A stretch of DNA of 64,000 nucleotides from Ustilago trichophora (taxonomy: Eukaryota; Basidiomycota; Ustilaginomycetes; Ustilaginales; Ustilaginaceae), in contig OOIN01000037.1 of the NCBI GenBank assembly GCA_900323505.1, forward strand, positions 124,001 through 188,000. The letters run 5' to 3'. Under the pieces are notes generated by a model. It made no database searches. It worked only from the letters and a program-made list of their open reading frames with translations, and was not told the DNA's origin. How positions within the stretch are numbered: the first letter of the stretch is position 1; every line of letters starts with the position of its first letter. Positions 60,229 to 64,000 of the stretch are shown piece after piece. Made by a program: the position numbers and the translations under genes.

Positions 60229-63200
60229 GGGTGAAGTGCCGTGAAGTTGCTGGAGGCAGCGAGAAGCGGTGCAAGTGTATTGACTCAAGCGCAGTCGAAG
60301 AGTGAGCAAAAAAAAAAAAAAAAAAAGGACGGTGGGATGCCAGAGAGATGCTGAAGGGGAGGCGCAAGCGCGAGATGCTAGAGTGGCGCTTTCGAGGTCG
60401 AAAAATGAGGCCGAGCGCGACTCGAAGGGTTGAGAGGGCAGCTGACCAAATTGAAAGAAAGGGTTTGTGACTGGGAAGAGCCTTTTTGTTCCGAACAAAG
60501 CCAAAAGCCTAGAGCGAGACCATTCAAGCAGATGTGCGAGGTGAATGCGAGCGGACAGCCTCTCTGATAGGGGGGGTTTGTGTACCTCTAGTCGTGTAGA
60601 AAGACTCGATGATGATGGAGAGTGCTCGACTAGATCGAGACGAGTGCCGTTGTGATAGGGTCGTAACAAGCAAAAGCAGCAGTGCAAGGTGTCCGAAGAT
60701 GGATGTATGCAATTGATCAGATGCGAGGTAGCGGCGAGCAAGTGATGGACCGCAAGATGGTGCTCTGTGCTCTGTGCTATCGTGCTGCTCTGCTATCGTG
60801 CGTAAGAGCGTACACAAGCTGCGTGTAGTCCAACCAGGCAGGGAGCGACGGAATCGGAAGGGCCGATGTTAAAAAAACCGATCAGTGTGTAGTTTGATCC
60901 GTATATGACACAACCCAAGCTGGCGCGCGCCAAACGAGATGCGAAGGATGAGGAGGAGGAAGGAGAAGAAGAAGAATGTGTGAGAAAAGGTCGAAACGAG
61001 ACGCGGCGAGACGAGACGAGACGAGACTAGATGCGTAGACGGAGGGAGGAGAGATGGCGAAAGGAGAATGGATGGTGACGAGAGAGCGAATTGTGGAATC
61101 AAGCAAGCTTCGAATGGCAACCACCAAAGAGGGTTGTGTGAGAGAGCGAGCCAAGCGGTCAGTCGGTCGAGCGGAGAGCAATAGAGAGAGAGCGAGAGAG
61201 AGAAAGAGAGGGAGAGAGAGAGAAGACAGGGAATGAACTGAGACTACTGGGTGTTGCTGTGCTGTGCTATGCTGTGCTGTGTTGCGCGTGTGTGTGTGTG
61301 TATGTGTGTCTGTGTGACAGAGGTGAACTGAGTGGGGCCAAACAGCAGCAGCAAGGGACGCTGAGAGAGAGAGGGAAGAGTGGGAGAGAGAGAGATTTCG
61401 ATTCTGACAGCAGTCTGACCTGAAATGGGCGCAGCGCTCACACACACACACACACAGAGGGAGAGAGCATCGGCCGACTGTGGCTGGCTGGCTGGGTTTG
61501 GCGGTGGAACATGGAAGGCTGTGGATTCAGAGTGCAGTGCAGTGACAGAGTGCAGTTCTGTCTCAATGTGCAAAGCACAGGGTTGCTCAACCGTTCTCAC
61601 CTTCTTGTTCAACTTGGAAATTGTGATTCTTAATTTTTACAGCTGGCACACACACACCTTTGCTCCTTCGCTCCCTTGCTCTCTTTCTCTCTCTCTCTGT
61701 CTGTTTCTACTACATAAGGTGTTGCAGTTGGCAAGATGTGCCTATGTATCAACCTCATATCGACGGTGCACAGACAAGGCGGGGGGGGAACAACGTAAAT
61801 ACAAAAAGGACTCCAAGAGACAGGGGCAAAGGAGATGCTAGATTACGCCCAGAGGTGGGGTTTGGTCGACCTCCTACTGTACCACTTTTAGAAAAGAAAA
61901 GGAAAAAAAAAAAAAAAAAAAAAAAAAGAAAAAAAAAGCCCAAAAAGACAGACACACAGGGCGAGAGGCCAGAGGCGAGAGAGACAAGAGGCCAGTTTGG
62001 AGCAGCAATGGGACCGAGAAATTCAACAAGAGTGCTGTGCAGCGTGACCAGGTTCTTGCCTGGCGCGTGTAGTGTTGGTCTTTTGCGTGTGTGCACAAAA
62101 AAAAGGGTTTGGGGGATTTCAACACACACACACAAAAGAGACTTTGTCTAAGCGAGGCTCTAGCCAAGGCTTTTCGGGGCAAATTCCCGCACAGAGAGAG
62201 AGAGTTGATTTTTAAACACACACGCGCATCAGCTCTCTGTACGACCACATCAGTATACTGTCCTCCCACATTGTAAGATCTGTCGAAGTGGTCTTGCTTT
62301 GCTCTTTTGTTCAGATGGAGTTCTGGGCGACGGGCTTGGCAGACTCTATCTTTGAAGAGTGGCATTTGAGAGTGAGCCCACTCGCTGTGCGATTCGAGAA
62401 TTACAGAGTACAGAAAACGATGTGATTTGGTTATCCCACTTCCACACAAGCACACGCACACGCACACGCACACGGTGGCTTCGTCATGCACCAAAGCGAG
62501 AGCAACATCAGCTTGCATGAATTTTTATCAAGAATTACATTGTTTTTTTTTTTAAAAAAAAAAAAACCGTCGGGATCTCCGTTCCACTTCCTCTCTTGCT
62601 GTTTTGATCGATCAGGAGGAGACGTTTCAAAAGCCAACACTTTTTGTTTCTTTGGCCGCAACGGACCTTCTCTAGCTTTCAGATCGGTAATAGTCTTGTG
62701 TCGAAACAAGCTGTTCATCGTTCTTGCATCTGCTGTACCAGTGTAGCGAGTGAGGCGTTTTTGGGGGCCAAAGTCAAACGCCTAGAAAAGAAAAGAATCA
62801 AATCTTGAAGCGTAAGCATTCACATCAAGGATCGTGGTGCAGCAGTGTCAAGGGTTTCCATGTCTGTCCCCTTTATCCGGTGGTCTCGGAATACTGGACA
62901 GTTACTGTGCTGTGGTGTGCTCTTTCTGATTTTTCTTTCTTTCGTTCTCCGCCGGCGCCGGCTCTCTCTCCCTGACCTGCAAATTCACCGTAAAATGGTC
63001 AGCAGAACAAGTTGCACGATCTTTGGATCGTCCCGGATCGATCGTCGCTTGTTTGACAGCTGTGGCTGCTGGCTGTGGAAATTTTTGGCTCTTTGATTGC
63101 AGTATGACAGATACTTTGCTACAGTACGATCACTTGGAAGATTGATTTGCACGTGGGAGAGCCAATATGCCTTCCAATCGTCGGCTGTCGGATGGGATAT

Positions 63201-64000
63201 TGGTTGCGCAAGAAGAAGAACAAGGTTGATCAAAGAGAAAAGGTACAACAACCAAAGAGAGAGGTGCGTCGAAGGGGGCAGAACGGCGAACCGTGCATGT
63301 GGTGTAACGAGTACAGGTGCAAAGGTGCACAGCTTGCTGTCGGCGTACAGGACTTGTGTAGCTTAGATGTGCACATACCGCGTCGTTTAAAGTCGCACCA
63401 TGTCCCACCGCTAGCTTGTGCTTTTGCGGTTCAAGTAGCTTCCGAGTAATCTAAACTGTAGAAGCCGAACGAGAGGCTCGCTACTTCCAACAAGAGGATA
63501 CATGGCGCCACACTAAGGTACGGTCCTCGGCGGGGTTCGACTCTCCTCATCTCAGCTGAGGGGATCCGTCGACAGCTTCTACTTGACGCCGCTCTCACCC
63601 GTAGAGACCCTTGCGGTGCGTCGACTGCAGTACTTCGTGTACAGTACACTAGACTCAAAAGGCCGAAGCAACAAAAGACGTCGGTGTTCAGAGGGATTCC
63701 ATTCGGAGCCGGTCCATCCGTCAACCATGGATGCGTCTAAGCGCTAGCCGCCTTCCCGGCAAACTTCCTCCCAAAAAATAGAAAAAGAAAAAGGCCGTGA
63801 AATTCCCGCAAATCGGGGATACAGTATTGAGCTGAATCAAAACTTTCCCTCAACCGAGCCATACGTAACTTGCATTCGACCATGGGATCTTCTTTTGGGT
63901 TAATGCTGTTCTTCTGCCACTCTACAGTATCTTGCGGTTTCTTTTTTCAACGTGAACTGTGTAGGTTGGATTACAGTATTGGGATGCGGCGACTGAAAAG
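60229..64000. other. 3.8-kb gene-free right end
   Basis: No convincing coding frame. It starts with the leader and promoter of the Bni4-like gene (A18 run near 60309). Repeats include GAGAC units at about 61006-61026, GA/CT tracts near 61190-61222, (TG) near 61289-61315 and a 24-A tract near 61903-61926. Other repeats are a T/A run near 62543-62566 and (CACACG) units near 62452-62474. Six TACAGTA/TACTGTA heptamers lie between 61875 and 63978. Confidence 0.5.
61903..61926. repeat. Poly(A) tract, about 24 nt
   Basis: A long A run in the gene-free right end, followed by a second shorter A run after a single G. No associated element is seen. Confidence 0.85.

Noticed and set aside
63480..63560. 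tRNA-like T-loop (GGTTCGACTCT)
   Set aside because: No matching acceptor, D or anticodon arms can be built around it; the T stem itself has a mismatch.

Overview
The window is a piece of a basidiomycete fungal genome, most likely a smut (Ustilaginomycotina: Ustilago, Sporisorium, Moesziomyces and relatives). The reasons are family-level: long uninterrupted reading frames with few, short GT..AG introns carrying CTAAC or CTGAC branch sites, many serine- and alanine-rich proteins, and a typical fungal gene complement (Swr1, Sec15, Kes1-type Osh, Zn2Cys6 factor, Atp15, Nxt1/p15). I could not run a similarity search, so the species is not fixed. I see no prophage, IS element, CRISPR array, rRNA or convincing tRNA.

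Layout, left to right. 1-6 kb: 3' two thirds of eIF4A (+), a nine-exon Zn2Cys6 transcription factor (-), and a small three-exon A/B-barrel protein (-). 6.7-14.6 kb: Swr1 chromatin remodeller (+), tail to tail with a bHLH factor (-) that carries an acyl-CoA-synthetase C-terminal domain. 14.6-19 kb: a spacer, then ATP synthase epsilon (-) and a TMEM256/DUF423 membrane protein (-). 19-27 kb: an FxFG nucleoporin (+) facing a large unrecognised two-helix membrane protein (-). 27-31.2 kb: gene-free, with a (CA)57 microsatellite. 31.2-39.5 kb: secreted tyrosinase (-), CZIB/DUF866 zinc protein (-, five exons), and a 1207-residue unknown (-). 39.5-50.1 kb: Sec15 (+), secreted double-psi beta-barrel protein (-), and a cystathionine beta-lyase/mevalonate kinase fusion (-). 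50.1-60.2 kb: Nxt1/p15 (+), a candidate ribonucleotide reductase inhibitor (-), a Kes1-type Osh protein (-) and a probable Bni4-like protein (-). 60.2-64 kb: gene-free and rich in simple repeats.

Most genes are unrelated housekeeping functions (translation, chromatin, nuclear pore and mRNA export, exocytosis, sterol transport, respiration), so there is no evident biosynthetic cluster. The two most unusual items are protein architectures: the 951-residue enzyme joining methionine and isoprenoid metabolism in one frame, and the bHLH regulator with a degenerate ligase C-terminal domain lacking the catalytic lysine. A third pattern is the repeated intergenic heptamer TACAGTA/TACTGTA, clustered at the right edge.

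Exon boundaries for the Zn2Cys6 factor, A/B-barrel, Atp15, TMEM256, CZIB and Nxt1 genes were worked out by hand from splice signals and reading phase; all phases close, but none is confirmed by transcripts.
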